Positions 17,173-26,400 of a stretch of DNA of 61,947 nucleotides are shown piece after piece. The stretch covers positions 1 to 61,947 of the forward strand of contig CALMBW010000011.1 of NCBI GenBank assembly GCA_937863385.1, read 5' to 3'. This stretch comes from an uncultured Actinomycetes bacterium. Lineage in GTDB: Bacteria > Actinomycetota > CADDZG01 > WHSQ01. Position 1 is the stretch's first letter; every line of letters starts with the position of its first letter. A program made the position numbers and the translations under genes. Under the pieces are notes generated by a model. That model was not told the DNA's origin. It did not search any database and saw nothing but the letters and a program-made list of their open reading frames with translations.

Positions 17173-18069
17173 ATGGATGCATGTGTGATCACCTGCGCGA
17201 TCAGTGGAGTTGCGGCGAACCGGGATCAGTGTCCTGCGATCCCCTACACCCCGGAGGACTACGCGGCCGAGGCCAAGCGTGCCGCCGAAGCCGGTGCCTC
17301 GGTCGTGCACATCCACGCGCGCTACCCCGATGGCCGTCCGAGCTTCAGGATCGAAGAGTACAAAGCGATCACCGACGCGATCCTTGCCGAGGCGCCGGAC
17401 CTGATCATCAACTACTCGACCGGTGCGATCGGCGTTTCCAATGAGGAACGCATCCATCAGATCGAGGCGCTGCGCCCCGAGCTTGGTGCTTTGAACATGG
17501 GTTCGATGAACTACGCCAAGTATTCGAAGCGCCGCAAGCAGATCGTCTTCGATCTCGTATTTGCGAATCCGTTCGGTGACATCATCTACTTCCTAGAGAA
17601 GATGAACGCGTCCGGCGTGAAGCCCGAGTGCGAATGCTTCGACACGGGTCACGTCGCCAGCTTGGAACCTCTGATCGACATGGGCCTTTTGGAACCGCCG
17701 GTTCAGATCTCTCTGATCCTCGGTGTGCTCGGCGGCGCGCCTGCCGACCCCAGGACCCTGGCTCACCTGGCGACTCTCGTGCCGGGATCGAGTCCTTGGG
17801 AGGTCATCGCGATCTCTCGCAAGCAGTGGGAACTCGTAGCCGCTGCCGCTTCTCTCGGCGGCAATGTGCGCGTGGGTCTTGAGGACAATTTCTATCTGCC
17901 GAACGGCGAGATGGCCAAGAGCAATGGTGATCTGATCGAGGCAGCAGCACGAGCGGTAGAACTATCGGGCCGGTCCGTAGCGACGCCTTCACAGGCTCGC
18001 GCTGCGATCGGTTTGCAAGACCCCCCCGACCGAAGCGCCCTGGGATCTTGGGCGCCACCCGAGGCATAG
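17173..18069 (+). CDS. BKACE-family beta-keto acid cleavage enzyme
   Basis: A 298-residue zinc-dependent beta-keto acid cleavage enzyme (DUF849). The founding member Kce converts 3-keto-5-aminohexanoate and acetyl-CoA in lysine fermentation, and other members use other beta-keto acids. The start of the TIM barrel (VITCAISGVAANRDQCPAIPYTP), the zinc-binding VHIHAR near 52-57, NYSTGAIG, ECECFDTGHV and the late SLGGNVRVGLEDN motif are all visible. ATG 17173 is preferred over the upstream ATG 17089 because that one overlaps upp and its promoter. It heads a three-gene set with a biotin carrier and an enoyl-CoA hydratase. Confidence 0.9.
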   Translation: MDACVITCAISGVAANRDQCPAIPYTPEDYAAEAKRAAEAGASVVHIHARYPDGRPSFRIEEYKAITDAILAEAPDLIINYSTGAIGVSNEERIHQIEALRPELGALNMGSMNYAKYSKRRKQIVFDLVFANPFGDIIYFLEKMNASGVKPECECFDTGHVASLEPLIDMGLLEPPVQISLILGVLGGAPADPRTLAHLATLVPGSSPWEVIAISRKQWELVAAAASLGGNVRVGLEDNFYLPNGEMAKSNGDLIEAAARAVELSGRSVATPSQARAAIGLQDPPDRSALGSWAPPEA

Positions 18070-18077
18070 GAGGACGC

Positions 18078-18293
18078 GTGGCCGAAGAGGTTCTTGCCGA
18101 GATGGTTGCGAACGTTTGGAAGGTGCTCGTGGCCGAAGGCGATGAGGTCGCCGAAGGCGACACTCTCGTGATCCTCGAGTCCATGAAGATGGAGATCCCG
18201 GTCGAGGCGACCGCATCGGGCAAGGTCACCGACGTTGGAGTCACCGAAGGTGGTGTCGTCCAAGAGGGCGATGTCATCGCAGTGATCGAGTAG
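18078..18293 (+). CDS. Small biotin carboxyl carrier protein
   Basis: A 71-residue stand-alone biotinyl/lipoyl domain. The biotinylation site is the lysine in ESMKMEIP near residue 36, with the mirror-image half VTEGGVVQEGDVIAVIE after it. GTG 18078 follows AGGAGG, and the gene lies eight bases after the BKACE stop. Such mini-carriers are typical of actinobacteria and work with separate biotin carboxylase and carboxyltransferase subunits. The carboxyltransferase at 13928-15541 is a likely partner. Confidence 0.92.
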   Translation: MAEEVLAEMVANVWKVLVAEGDEVAEGDTLVILESMKMEIPVEATASGKVTDVGVTEGGVVQEGDVIAVIE

Positions 18294-18295
18294 CC

Positions 18296-19069
18296 ATGGG
18301 TGTGGTCGAGGTCCAGTTAGACGGACCGGTTGCAACGCTGCGCCTGAACCGGCCGGAGGCGCGCAATGCCCTGTCGATCGAGCTTTGTCGTGGATTCACC
18401 GAATCACTTGAGTCCATCGACGAGGACCGGACCGCTCGGGTTGTGATCGTGAAAGGCGAGGGCAAGGTCTTCTGCTCCGGCGCCGATCTCTCGGCCGTCT
18501 CGGGGCCGGGCGGGCTCGAGTTCCTCCCGGAGTTCGAACGGATGCTGGAGTCGTTGTCTCGTTTCCGTCTCCCTACCATCGCGCGTATCCACGGAGCAGC
18601 ACTAGGCGGCGGTCTCCAACTCGCAACCTGCTGTGACTTCCGGGTCGCTTCCACCGATGCCCGGTTGGGTATCCCATCCTCTCGCCTCGGCATCGTCATC
18701 AACTTCGAGAACGTGCAGCGATTGGTGCTGCAAGTGGGGATGCCCATGGCGAAGCAGGTGTTGATGACCGGGCAGTTGTTCAGCGGGGAGCAAGCGGAGC
18801 GCGCTGGACTCGTGAACCGCGTAACGGCCCCCGAGACCCTCGACGAGGAGATCGAAGAACTGAGCCGGTCGATCGCCGCCGCCGCTCCATTGTCGGTGCA
18901 GGGGGCCAAGCGGGCGATCGCAGCCGTGACGGATCAGTTCTTGGGGATAGACAACGACCCGAGTGACGAGATCGCCGGATTGGTCGCGCAGGCGTACCAC
19001 TCGAAAGATCTCCAGGAAGGCTTGAAAGCTCTGGCGGAGAAACGGTCGCCCGACTTCACCGGCGAATGA
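18296..19069 (+). CDS. Enoyl-CoA hydratase/isomerase family protein
   Basis: A 257-residue crotonase-fold protein beginning two bases after the biotin-carrier stop. It has FCSGADLSAV and IHGAALGGGLQLATCCDFRVAS, the two oxyanion segments. The second catalytic-glutamate region reads LGIPSSRLGIV, lacking the canonical glutamate, so it may not be a classical hydratase. It ends exactly where the convergent DUF2203 gene ends. Together with the BKACE enzyme it suggests a catabolic route through CoA esters. Confidence 0.88.
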   Translation: MGVVEVQLDGPVATLRLNRPEARNALSIELCRGFTESLESIDEDRTARVVIVKGEGKVFCSGADLSAVSGPGGLEFLPEFERMLESLSRFRLPTIARIHGAALGGGLQLATCCDFRVASTDARLGIPSSRLGIVINFENVQRLVLQVGMPMAKQVLMTGQLFSGEQAERAGLVNRVTAPETLDEEIEELSRSIAAAAPLSVQGAKRAIAAVTDQFLGIDNDPSDEIAGLVAQAYHSKDLQEGLKALAEKRSPDFTGE

Positions 19070-19438
19070 CTACAACGGCCGGCGGCCCGCGTAACCTTCG
19101 TCGCGGCGGTGCCAGAAGGCCACCCGGGGTTCACCGAGCTTCCAACACATGTAGGCAGGGCCACCATCGATCACGGCAGGGAAATCGACGAGTCCCTCGT
19201 CGATATCTTTGATCTCGACCTGCCACTCGGCGAATCGATCGAAGAGTTCCTGGACACGCGCTAGAAGGCGGTTCCACTCGTCGCGCTTCGAAGCACCACC
19301 GTTGCTCAACGCGCCGTCCTCGATCTTCTTCTGGACCTCGATCGCCTTCGGGTACTTGTCGCGCAGCTCGATGAGGGCGGGAGCGACATGCGCCAGCAGC
19401 TCGTTGGCTTCGGGGATGGAGTAGTTCTTGTCCATCAC
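19070..19438 (-). CDS. DUF2203 family protein
   Basis: A 122-residue protein of the DUF2203 family, whose function is unknown. The predicted N-terminal half is helical (PEANELLAHVAPALIELRDKYP...), and the family's conserved C-terminal block appears as DEGLVDFPAVIDGGPAYMCWKLGEPRVAFWH. The start is GTG 19438 or the adjacent ATG 19435; the first overlaps the end of the phosphoesterase gene. The pair is translationally coupled. Confidence 0.85.
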   Translation of the reverse strand: MMDKNYSIPEANELLAHVAPALIELRDKYPKAIEVQKKIEDGALSNGGASKRDEWNRLLARVQELFDRFAEWQVEIKDIDEGLVDFPAVIDGGPAYMCWKLGEPRVAFWHRRDEGYAGRRPL

Positions 19439-20127
19439 CGCATCGGGGTCTCGAACTTCTCGAGACCCCAGGACCTCAAAGGCTCATCGCAATGTTTCAG
19501 CTGTGCGAGGACCGCACGCCGGTCGAATGGCACCCGCCGGTGGGTCAAGGTGATGTCGGCGCCGGTTCGATCCACCAGCAGATAGCTGGCCGTAGCGTCG
19601 TCGAAGGGCATGCCCACGGCCCCCGTGTTCGCAACGATCGTTCCACCCGGCAACCGCCGGGTGAAGGCGCGGTGAACGTGGGCATAGATGACGACCTGTG
19701 CCTGGTCCTCATAGACGGAGAAGTCTCCAGCCGGAGCATCGGGCAGGGGAGCGACGAAGCAAGAGTCCGGAGTCCCGTGGACCAGAAGGACCGACCCGGC
19801 GGGTGTGTACCCCATCGGGAGCTTGTTCAGCCAGTTCGCGTCGTTCGGGGAGACGTTGTGAACGGCAGCGATCTCTTCGAAACGCTTCCGTTCGGCCGCA
19901 TCCTGGATCGTCTGAGGGTCTCCGGTGATCCAGATATCCGTGTTGCCTTTGACCGTGGGCCAGCCGGCTTCTCGAACGCGAGCGATGCACTCGGACGCCC
20001 AGGGGCCACCCCAACCGATGTCGCCCCCGCACCAGATGACATCGGGCGCCTGCTTGGCGATGTCTGTCGTCACGGCATCCAGCGCCATGAGGTTCCCGTG
20101 GATATCCGACAAGATCGCGATACGCAA
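19435..20127 (-). CDS. Calcineurin-like metallophosphoesterase (YfcE/MJ0936-like)
   Basis: A 230-residue two-metal phosphoesterase. The metal ligands are in DIHGN (residues 8-12), GGDIGW, GNTD, VHGTPD and AHVHRAF, in canonical order. Members of this group hydrolyse phosphodiesters in vitro, and physiological substrates are mostly unknown. It starts at TTG 20127, behind GGAG. Its end overlaps the DUF2203 gene. It diverges from the PdtaS-like kinase, 60 bases away. Confidence 0.88.
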   Translation of the reverse strand: MRIAILSDIHGNLMALDAVTTDIAKQAPDVIWCGGDIGWGGPWASECIARVREAGWPTVKGNTDIWITGDPQTIQDAAERKRFEEIAAVHNVSPNDANWLNKLPMGYTPAGSVLLVHGTPDSCFVAPLPDAPAGDFSVYEDQAQVVIYAHVHRAFTRRLPGGTIVANTGAVGMPFDDATASYLLVDRTGADITLTHRRVPFDRRAVLAQLKHCDEPLRSWGLEKFETPMR

Positions 20128-20187
20128 GCCTGCTCCGTTCCCTAGTCCTTGGGCCGACGCAAACGATAGCCCTTACCATCCGTAGCT

Positions 20188-21606
20188 ATGGCTACTCTCG
20201 CCGATCGGATCCGGCGCATCTCCGAGATGACCATCGAGGAAGCAGAGCACCTACGGACGCTCTGTTCTTCATGGCAGGTCCTCGCCGACCTCTCGTTCTC
20301 GGATCTGCTTCTCTACGTGCCGATGCGACGTGCCGATCGGTTCGAGGTCGCCGCGCAGATCAGGCCGTTCACTTCGCAGACGCTTTACCCCCAAGACATG
20401 GTGGGTACACGTGTCACCCAACCGGAGCAACCGATCGTCGAACGTTCGTACCGAGAGGGCCAGATCTGGTCGCAGCCGGAGCCGGTCCTGGTCGACGGTG
20501 TTCCCATCAGGATGGACGCTGTCCCTGTTAGGTACAAGGGCAAGGTGCTCGCCGTCATCACGAAGGAAGGCAGCCCCGCCACCTCGCGTCGCCCCGGTCG
20601 TCTCGAACAGGTGTACCTCGAGGCGGCAGAGTACGTAAGTCACATGATCAGCGAAGGGTCTTTTCCCGGCCCCCGCATGCCTGGTGACTGGCCCCGGATC
20701 GGAGATGGCCTGTTCGTTCTGGACGAGACCGGCCGGGTCAGATGGGCGTCGCCCAACGCCCTGTCGTCTCTGCGTCGTCTCGGCATCAAGCAGAACATAT
20801 TGGGGCGCTATCTAGGGGAACTGGGACTAGGGGACACCCCGGTTGAAGAGGCTTTCGCTCGCTCGATCACCCTCGACGGAGAGCTCGAACGGGGTGACAC
20901 CTACATCGTCCTGCGCGTGGTGCCTTTCATCGATTCAGGGTCGGTCATGGGCGGCATCGTTATCTCGCGCGATGTCAGTGAGGTACGTCAGAAGGAACGT
21001 TTGATCTCGGTGAAGGACGCCACGATCCGCGAGATCCATCACCGCGTCAAGAACAACCTGCAAACGATCGCAAGCTTGCTGAGGCTACAAGCCCGCCGCC
21101 TCAATTCCGAAGAGGCCCGTTCCGCCCTGCAAGAATCCGTACTCCGTATCTCTTCGATAGCTCTCGTCCACGAGACATTGTCGGAGAACCCCTCGGACGT
21201 GGCCGAGTTCGGTGAGGTCGTTCGTCGGATCTCGCGCATGGTCGGCGAGGGACTCATCTCGCCCGATGCCGATATCCAGGTGAGCGTGACCGGGGCGTGC
21301 GGAGCGATCAGTGCCGACCTCGCTACACCTTTGGCGGTGACCGTCACCGAGCTGGCTCAGAACGCTATCGAGCATGCCTTCGTTGGGCGTGATTCGGGCC
21401 GCATCGCGATCACCTTGACCAAGATCTCAGACCACCTTGTCGTTCGGGTCCAAGACGACGGCGTCGGGATCGAGGAGTCTGCCCTGCAGAGTTCCCGGCT
21501 GGGGCTCCAGATCGTCCGCAGTCTCATCGCCGAGCTGGGTGGCACCTTCGAAGTCACCAACAACAAGGGGACCAGGGCCGAGGTAAGGGTGCCGATCAAG
21601 CGCTAG
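20188..21606 (+). CDS. pdtaS: PdtaS-like sensor histidine kinase
   Basis: A soluble 472-residue kinase with an N-terminal GAF-like domain (about 20-155), a PAS domain (about 165-265) and an HWE/HisKA_2 transmitter. The phospho-acceptor is His284 in EIHHRVKNNLQTIASLLRLQ. The ATPase domain shows ELAQNAIEHAF and QDDGVGIEE...RLGLQIVRSL. In actinobacteria PdtaS phosphorylates PdtaR, an ANTAR-domain RNA-binding regulator. No pdtaR is in the window. There is no membrane segment, so the ligand should be cytosolic. TACCAT eight bases before ATG 20188 suggests a leaderless start. Confidence 0.92.
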   Translation: MATLADRIRRISEMTIEEAEHLRTLCSSWQVLADLSFSDLLLYVPMRRADRFEVAAQIRPFTSQTLYPQDMVGTRVTQPEQPIVERSYREGQIWSQPEPVLVDGVPIRMDAVPVRYKGKVLAVITKEGSPATSRRPGRLEQVYLEAAEYVSHMISEGSFPGPRMPGDWPRIGDGLFVLDETGRVRWASPNALSSLRRLGIKQNILGRYLGELGLGDTPVEEAFARSITLDGELERGDTYIVLRVVPFIDSGSVMGGIVISRDVSEVRQKERLISVKDATIREIHHRVKNNLQTIASLLRLQARRLNSEEARSALQESVLRISSIALVHETLSENPSDVAEFGEVVRRISRMVGEGLISPDADIQVSVTGACGAISADLATPLAVTVTELAQNAIEHAFVGRDSGRIAITLTKISDHLVVRVQDDGVGIEESALQSSRLGLQIVRSLIAELGGTFEVTNNKGTRAEVRVPIKR

Positions 21607-21704
21607 GCCGGACCGACAGACTCATTCCGGCGAGCGCCCCGCCCCAACGAGGATTCTTTCGCCGCGATCTGGAACGGTTTGGGGCCACTGGGCGTCTAGC
21701 CCTT

Positions 21705-22301
21705 GTGAACATGGGTAGCGTGGCAACAGATGCCGGCCTCTGTACAGGGAGAGAGAGCCGCTTGGAGATGTCGCGCGACCGCGAGCTGGAGCGAGAAAGA
21801 GACCGGATCCTCACCTCGCTCTTCATAGACCACTACGATCCTTTGCGCCGTCTCGCGTACGTCGTGATGGGCGATGGTCCTATAGCTGAGGAGATCGTCA
21901 TGGAGGCTTTCGCAAAGGCGATGGCCAAGTGGCATCTCGTCTCCAAGGCTGACTACCCCGCCGCCTACATGCGTCAGATCGTGGTGAACCTCTGTCGCTC
22001 GAAGATCAGGCGCAACATCTTGGAGCGCAAGGTGGGCGAGATGTTCAAACGCCGTGAGGAAGACATCACCGACCGTACCGCCGAGGACTACGGCATGGAT
22101 ATCGACATCTGGAAGGCCGTTCAGTCACTGCCCGAGCGTCAGCGGATAGTCGTGGTGCTGAGATATCTAGAGGATCTGTCCGAGCCGGAGATCGCCGAGG
22201 TCATCGATCTGCCTGTTGGAACCGTCAAGTCGCAGCTCTCTCGTGCGCGGCGCAAGCTCGCCGACAAGTTGGGCGCTCCGGTCGTGGGGGAGGCGTCGTG
22301 A
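21705..22301 (+). CDS. ECF sigma factor (SigE-like subfamily)
   Basis: A sigma-70 family ECF factor of up to 198 residues. Region 2 is DHYDPLRRLAYVVMGDGPIAEEIVMEAFAKA; region 4 is LPERQRIVVVLRYLEDLSEPEIAEVIDLPVGTVKSQLSRARRKL. This matches the group called SigE family in Streptomyces and relatives. The start is unclear: GTG 21705, ATG 21711 (eight bases after TAGCCC, possibly leaderless) or TTG 21762 behind GGGAGAG are all possible; the conserved part begins near 21768. It overlaps the next gene by four bases, and that gene probably controls it. Confidence 0.88.
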   Translation: MNMGSVATDAGLCTGRESRLEMSRDRELERERDRILTSLFIDHYDPLRRLAYVVMGDGPIAEEIVMEAFAKAMAKWHLVSKADYPAAYMRQIVVNLCRSKIRRNILERKVGEMFKRREEDITDRTAEDYGMDIDIWKAVQSLPERQRIVVVLRYLEDLSEPEIAEVIDLPVGTVKSQLSRARRKLADKLGAPVVGEAS

Positions 22302-23377
22302 CCGACGACAGGCTCGGTAAGGCACTGAAGTCGGTGGGCGATCGCTACATCCGCGAGAACCCAGCCGAGTTGGAAAAGGTCCGGGCGCGGGTCGGGCGCG
22401 AGAGAGTGCGACGCCGGATCTGGATCGGGGTCGGTGCGGCGACAGTGACCTCGGTGGCTGTCGCAGCGATCGTCTACGTCGCCAACATCGAGCGAACCGT
22501 CACCAACGAACACCCGCCAGCCGCATGGACCCAGGGCCTGACTGTGGACGTCGAGATCGAGATCGGCACACCGGCGACGGAGATAGTCGCGGCCGGGTCG
22601 AGTGCGTGGCTGGCGACGGACTCACCGGCGAAGGTGATCAGGGTGGATGCGGATGGTTCGATCGCCTGGGAGACGCCCTTGGAGGGTCCACTCAGCGACA
22701 TCTTGCGCGGTCCTTCGGGGATCTGGGTTTCCTCGGCGGAGCGATCGACGCTCGTGCGCCTCGACCCCGAGACGGGTGACCCGACGGAGGTGGGACTCGG
22801 CTCGTTCACCGCTCCCTCGAGGATGCACATCGCGCAAGAGAACGCCCGGGTCGTGACGGCCCAAGGAGTGGTCAAGGTCCCCGTGGGGGCCGGCGCGCCG
22901 TCCTTGCTCTACCCGGGGGCGGTGGTCGATGTTGCGATGGGCAACAATGCTTTCTGGCTGTTGACCGCCGAGGGCGTGATCGAAGCGATCGACCCCGACA
23001 CCGGTGTCCCCACCCTGTTGGAGACGACTACGGTCCCTGCTGCCGATGCAGAGATCACCTTCCTACGAGAGGCGATCTGGTACGCGGCCCGAGGCGGCGT
23101 GTCCCTGCGCCGGATCGACGAATCCACGGGATCCACCACCCGAGTCATGCAGTTGCCCGGTGGATACGTCGATGTGGATGCAGATGCGAATGGTCTCTGG
23201 GTGATCACCGAGTCTGGTGAGGGCGGCGCATTAACCGAGTTGGATCCTGCCGATGGTTCGGTGATGGATGTAAGCATCGAGTTCGACAGTGCGCCTCTTG
23301 ACCTTTCGACCGACGACGAGGGCGTTTGGGTGAGCTTGGCCGACGGCAGCATCGTGCGGGTCACGAGGGACCGCTAG
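22298..23377 (+). CDS. Single-pass membrane protein with propeller-like domain, putative anti-sigma
   Basis: A 359-residue protein that begins at GTG 22298, overlapping the sigma stop (GTGA). A basic cytoplasmic N-terminal segment of 40 residues is followed by one membrane helix (41-62). About 290 outside residues consist of repeated units with LWVS/IWVSSAE/GVWVSLADG motifs, as in beta-propellers. The order sigma then membrane protein is typical of sigma/anti-sigma pairs, so the short N-terminal part may bind the sigma factor while the outer domain senses a signal. No zinc anti-sigma motif is present. The role is inferred from context only. Confidence 0.75.
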   Translation: MTDDRLGKALKSVGDRYIRENPAELEKVRARVGRERVRRRIWIGVGAATVTSVAVAAIVYVANIERTVTNEHPPAAWTQGLTVDVEIEIGTPATEIVAAGSSAWLATDSPAKVIRVDADGSIAWETPLEGPLSDILRGPSGIWVSSAERSTLVRLDPETGDPTEVGLGSFTAPSRMHIAQENARVVTAQGVVKVPVGAGAPSLLYPGAVVDVAMGNNAFWLLTAEGVIEAIDPDTGVPTLLETTTVPAADAEITFLREAIWYAARGGVSLRRIDESTGSTTRVMQLPGGYVDVDADANGLWVITESGEGGALTELDPADGSVMDVSIEFDSAPLDLSTDDEGVWVSLADGSIVRVTRDR

Positions 23378-23446
23378 CCCGACGCCAGACCGAAGGGCAC
23401 CTCCAAGCGGGTCCGTTCGGCTCTCGTCGGCGCGCCGGGGCTCTCC

Positions 23447-23452
23447 TATCTT
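23447..23452 (+). promoter_or_regulatory. -10 box of PFOR gene (leaderless)
   Basis: TATCTT lies six bases before ATG 23459 and there is no ribosome binding site. A second in-frame ATG at 23465 is the alternative start. Confidence 0.45.
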
Positions 23453-23458
23453 CGGGTC

Positions 23459-26400
23459 ATGGCGATGGCAATAACGGCTCATGAGACATCTGCCCTTGAC
23501 GGCAATGAAGCAGTTGCTTCGGTTGCGTACGGCCTTTCTCAGGTGATAGCGATCTACCCCATCACGCCGGCTTCTCCCATGGGAGAAGCCGCAGACGCGT
23601 GGGCGAGTGAAGGCAAGAGGAACATCTGGGGAGAGACGCCCAAGATCGTTGAGATGCAGAGCGAGGCCGGGGCGGCCGGTGCCATCCACGGAGCTGCGCT
23701 GGGTGGCGTAGCAGCTACGACTTTCACCGCGTCCCAGGGGTTGCTGCTGATGATCCCGAACATGTACAAGCTTGCCGGGGAGCTAACGCCTGCCGTGATC
23801 CATGTGGCGGCTCGCACGGTTGCCACTCACGCGCTATCCATCTTCGGTGATCACAGTGATGTGATGGCCGTACGGGGAACCGGTTGGGCGATGCTGTCCT
23901 CCGCGTCGGTGCAAGAAGCGCAGGACATGGCACTCATCGCTCACGCAGCGACCTTCAGAACCCGTGTTCCGTTCCTCCACTTCTTCGATGGATTTCGAAC
24001 GAGCCACGAAGTGAACAAGATCGAGACGCTCGATCGTGAGGATCTCGAGGCTTTGATGGACCAAGGGGCGGTGGACGAGCATCGGCGCCGGGGCTTGACC
24101 CCCGACCACCCATCGCTGCGTGGTTCGGCGCAGAACCCTGATGTCTTTTTCCAGGCCCGTGAAGCAGCGAACCTTTACCACCTATCCGTTCCGTCCAAGG
24201 TGCAGGAGTGCATGGACGAACTCGGTTCGCGCACGGGGCGCCGATACTCCGTCGTCGAGTATGTGGGTGCATCCGATGCTGAACGAGTGATCGTCATGAT
24301 GGGTTCCGGCATCGGAGCAGCCGAGGAAGCCATCGAGCGCTTGTGTGCGGCCGGGCAGCGGGTTGGACTCGTGAAGGTCAGATTGTTCCGGCCCTTCCCG
24401 ATCTTGCAACTTGCCGACGTGATACCTGAGACTGTTCGAACGATCGCTGTGCTTGATCGCACGAAAGAACCTGGTTCTGTCGGTGAGCCTCTGTTCCAGG
24501 ATGTCGTGACGGCGCTTGCCGGCTCCCGCATGCCGCGGATCATCGGTGGACGATACGGACTCTCGTCTAAGGAATTCACTCCCGCGATGGCTGTCGCCGT
24601 TCTAGATGAGGCGGCTAAAGAAGCTCCGCGAACGAGTTTCACCGTTGGGATCAACGATGACGTGACCTTCACGAGCCTGGAGGTCGATCGGAGCTTCTCG
24701 ACGGATGACGCTCCTACCCGAGCCGTCTTCTTCGGCCTCGGCTCCGACGGCACCGTCGGAGCGAACAAGGCGACGGTCAAGATCATCAACGGAGCAACCG
24801 ATCTTCATGCGCAGGGATACTTCGTCTACGACTCAAAGAAGTCGGGGTCGATGACGGTGTCGCACCTGCGGTTCTCCGACGCTCCGATCCGCTCGACCTA
24901 TCTGATCGAACGTGCCAACTTCGTGGCGTGTCATCAGTTCGGGCTCTTGCGTCAAGTGGATGTCCTCAAGGTAGCCGAGCCGGGGGCGACGGTCCTCCTC
25001 AACGCCCCCTTCGCGCCGGATCGCCTGTGGCGCCATCTTCCTGAGCGTGTCCGGTCTCACATCGTTGAGAAGAACCTCAGCGTGTACGTGGTCGACGCCT
25101 TCAAGGTGGCTCAGGAACTCGGGCTAGGGGGACGGATCAATACCGTCATGCAGCCTTGCTTCTTCGCTCTAGCCGGGATCCTCCCGATGAAAGAAGCCAA
25201 CGAAGCCATGAAGAGGGCAGCGCGGAAGTCTTATGGCCGCCAAGGCAGCGAGGTTGTAGCCCGCAACCTCGCTGCGATCGATCGGGCCATCGCTGTGATG
25301 CGACCACTCATCGTTCCGTCGGAGCCCACGGGGGAAGTGGCTCCGATGGCCTTGACGGACGTAAGCACCGACCTCGTGTCGCGAGCTACCAGAGCGATGC
25401 TTGCCGGTGAAGGCGATCTGCTGCCGGTCAGTGCGCTCCCGGTAGACGGATCGTTCCCAACCGGCACCTCTCGGTTCGAAAAGCGTGCCATCGCCGCCGA
25501 GATCCCGATCTGGGAGCCAGAGCTCTGCATCGACTGTGGGCACTGCACCCTCGTTTGCCCCCACGCGGCTCTAAGGATGAAGGTTTACCAACCGGGAGCT
25601 CTGGACCGGGCTCCGGTGGGCTTCCGATCGAAGGATTTCCATGCGAAGGGCCTCGAGGGTATGTCGATGAGCATCCAGGTGTCACCACTCGATTGCACCG
25701 GCTGCAAGTTGTGTGTGGACGTATGTCCGGTTCACGACAAGTCCGATCCGACCCGTCGTGCGATCAACATGGACCCTATCGCCGGCCATTCGGTGCCCGA
25801 GTCGGAGGCGTTCGACTTCTTCCTGCAGATCCCCCAGCTCGATCCCACTGCGATGGCTCCCGATACGGTCAAAGGATCGCAGGTGCGCCTCCCCTTGTTC
25901 GAGTTCCCGGGAGCTTGTGCGGGTTGTGGAGAGACGCCGTACCTGAAGTTGCTAAGTCAACTGTTCGGTGACCGGCTGGTTGTGGCTAACGCGACCGGAT
26001 GCTCTTCGATCTATGGCGGGAATCTGCCCACCACTCCTTGGGCAACAGATGCATGTGGCAGGGGCCCCGCTTGGGCCAACTCGCTGTTCGAGGACAACGC
26101 GGAATTCGGTTTGGGCATCCGCATGGCTCTCGACGGCCAGGCGGAAGCTGCTCGAAGTCTCTTGCTTGACCTGGAGGGTGAGGTTGACGCAAGACTGTTG
26201 AAGGAGTTGCTCACGGCCGATCAGAGCGATGACGAAGGGATCGAGCTGCAGCGCATCAGGGTGGAGGAGCTCAAAGATGCCCTCGGCGATTCGACAGCTC
26301 CCAAAGCCCGGCGAATGATCGAGATGTCGGACTATCTGACCGACAAGACCCTGTGGATCGTGGGTGGTGATGGATGGGCCTACGACATCGGATTCGGCGG

